A stretch of DNA of 13,193 nucleotides from Methanobacteriota archaeon (GTDB lineage Archaea > Halobacteriota > Methanosarcinia > Methanosarcinales > Methanoperedenaceae), in assembly GCA_018900975.1 (NCBI GenBank), contig JAHIFK010000034.1, positions 1 through 13,193 of the forward strand, written 5' to 3'. The notes under the pieces are model-generated. The model saw nothing but the letters and a program-made list of their open reading frames with translations. It ran no database searches and was not told the origin of the DNA. The position numbers were made by a program, and so were the translations under genes. Of this stretch, positions 12,627 through 13,193 are shown in pieces; within the stretch, counting starts at the first letter, position 1; every line of letters starts with the position of its first letter.

Positions 12627-13157
12627 ATGAAACCTCTTGCAGACGCCCTGAAAGAATGTGGGGCCATCAAATTTGGTGATTTCATGCTGGCATCAGGTAA
12701 GAAAAGCAGCTATTATGTGGATATCAAAAAAGCCAGCACAAATCCGGAATTATTGAAATTGATAGCTTCCAGGGTTTCAGAAATAATGAAACTTCATTCC
12801 ATCAAGCCAGATTACATTGGCGGCGTCGCTCTCGGTGGCGTGCCAATTGCAGTATCCGTCTCACTGGAAACAGGATTGCCCCTTTTGATGATTAGAAAAG
12901 AAACAAAAGATTACGGTACAAAGGGGCAAATAGTGGGCGATATTCTACCTGGCAGGGAAGTGATACTGGTGGAGGATGTCACAACCACAGGCGGGTCTGT
13001 GATAAAAGCCATACATGCATTGAGGGGTGAAGGACTTGTAATTCACCGCGTTATAACTGTAGTGGACCGCGAAGAAGGAGCCTCAGGAATTCTGGCTTCT
13101 AACGAAGTTGAACTCATACCACTTGTCCGAATGAGCGAACTGCTCAAGAAAATATAA
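12627..13157 (+). CDS. pyrE: Orotate phosphoribosyltransferase
   Basis: Converts orotate and PRPP to orotidine 5'-phosphate in de novo pyrimidine synthesis. 176 residues, a type I phosphoribosyltransferase. GDFMLASGKKSSYYVDIKK (17-35) is the orotate and flexible N-terminal region. GGVALGGVPIA lies at 65-75, RKETKDYGTKGQIVGD at 90-105 is the catalytic loop with its lysines, and the PRPP-binding motif is VILVEDVTTTGGS (112-124) with the two acidic residues E116 and D117. The start ATG abuts the carS stop. It is the last gene of the dCMP deaminase-carS-pyrE unit and appears complete, ending in KKI and TAA 36 bases before the window edge. Confidence 0.96.
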   Translation: MKPLADALKECGAIKFGDFMLASGKKSSYYVDIKKASTNPELLKLIASRVSEIMKLHSIKPDYIGGVALGGVPIAVSVSLETGLPLLMIRKETKDYGTKGQIVGDILPGREVILVEDVTTTGGSVIKAIHALRGEGLVIHRVITVVDREEGASGILASNEVELIPLVRMSELLKKI

Positions 13158-13164
13158 ATTTAAG

Positions 13165-13189
13165 ACAGGATAAACAGGATCGACAGGAT
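13165..13189. repeat. ACAGGAT tandem repeat, 9-bp period
   Basis: ACAGGAT occurs three times (13165-13171, 13174-13180, 13183-13189), each separated by two variable bases. It starts a few bases after the pyrE stop and may continue beyond the window. It resembles minisatellite-like intergenic repeats with similar GGAT-type units in some archaeal and environmental genomes, but the true length cannot be seen. Confidence 0.5.
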
Positions 13190-13193
13190 ACGA

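Noticed and set aside
12125..12685. 186-codon minus-strand open frame opposite carS
   Set aside because: It lies antisense to carS with all family motifs, and its translation is compositionally odd. No start signal was seen.
1..13193. CRISPR arrays, insertion sequences, integrases or phage genes
   Set aside because: No regularly spaced repeats, transposase motifs or attachment-site duplications were seen. The only tRNA has no adjacent integrase or repeated 3' end.

Overview
The window reads as chromosomal DNA of a euryarchaeon, most likely a Methanosarcinales-type methanogen or methanotroph relative. A Methanoperedens-like genome would fit, but that placement is inference. The evidence is: the archaeal shikimate entry pair (ADH synthase plus 3-dehydroquinate synthase II), CDP-archaeol synthase for ether lipids, secF placed before secD, a PGF-CTERM archaeosortase substrate, TATA-box promoters, AGGTGA/GGAGG ribosome binding sites, and a tRNA-Thr gene without an encoded CCA.

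Layout. (1) 1-630: a left-edge stretch with hairpins and a likely terminator, a small two-helix membrane protein on the minus strand, and a mostly non-coding gap that holds one weak 47-codon ORF. (2) 646-3422: hisF (+) converges on the minus-strand pair aroA'-aroB' (GTGA overlap), which makes 3-dehydroquinate for aromatic amino acids. A 27-bp perfect inverted repeat, a 14-bp palindrome and a TATA box lie just upstream of aroA' and look like an operator/promoter. (3) 3557-4006: a stand-alone short flavodoxin, minus strand. (4) 4186-8664: four plus-strand genes for cell-surface and membrane proteins. They are a PGF-CTERM surface protein, a signal peptide/PsbP-like/CARDB-like/TM/coiled-coil protein, a twin Ig-like repeat/two-TM/zinc-ribbon/SHOCT-like protein, and a SHOCT-like/zinc-ribbon/TM2 protein. 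They share modules among themselves and none can be given a firm function. (5) 8671-11490: tRNA-Thr(TGT), secD and secF on the minus strand. (6) 11603-13157: divergent plus-strand operon of dCMP deaminase, carS (CDP-archaeol synthase) and pyrE. A short ACAGGAT tandem repeat begins after it and runs into the window edge.

Most of the window is core metabolism and secretion. The part that looks least described is the 4.5-kb envelope cassette (4186-8664). It combines extracytoplasmic beta-sandwich domains with cytoplasmic zinc ribbons and a repeated helical hairpin. This suggests an envelope-linked membrane complex or sensor encoded as one unit, but that is inference from domain architecture.
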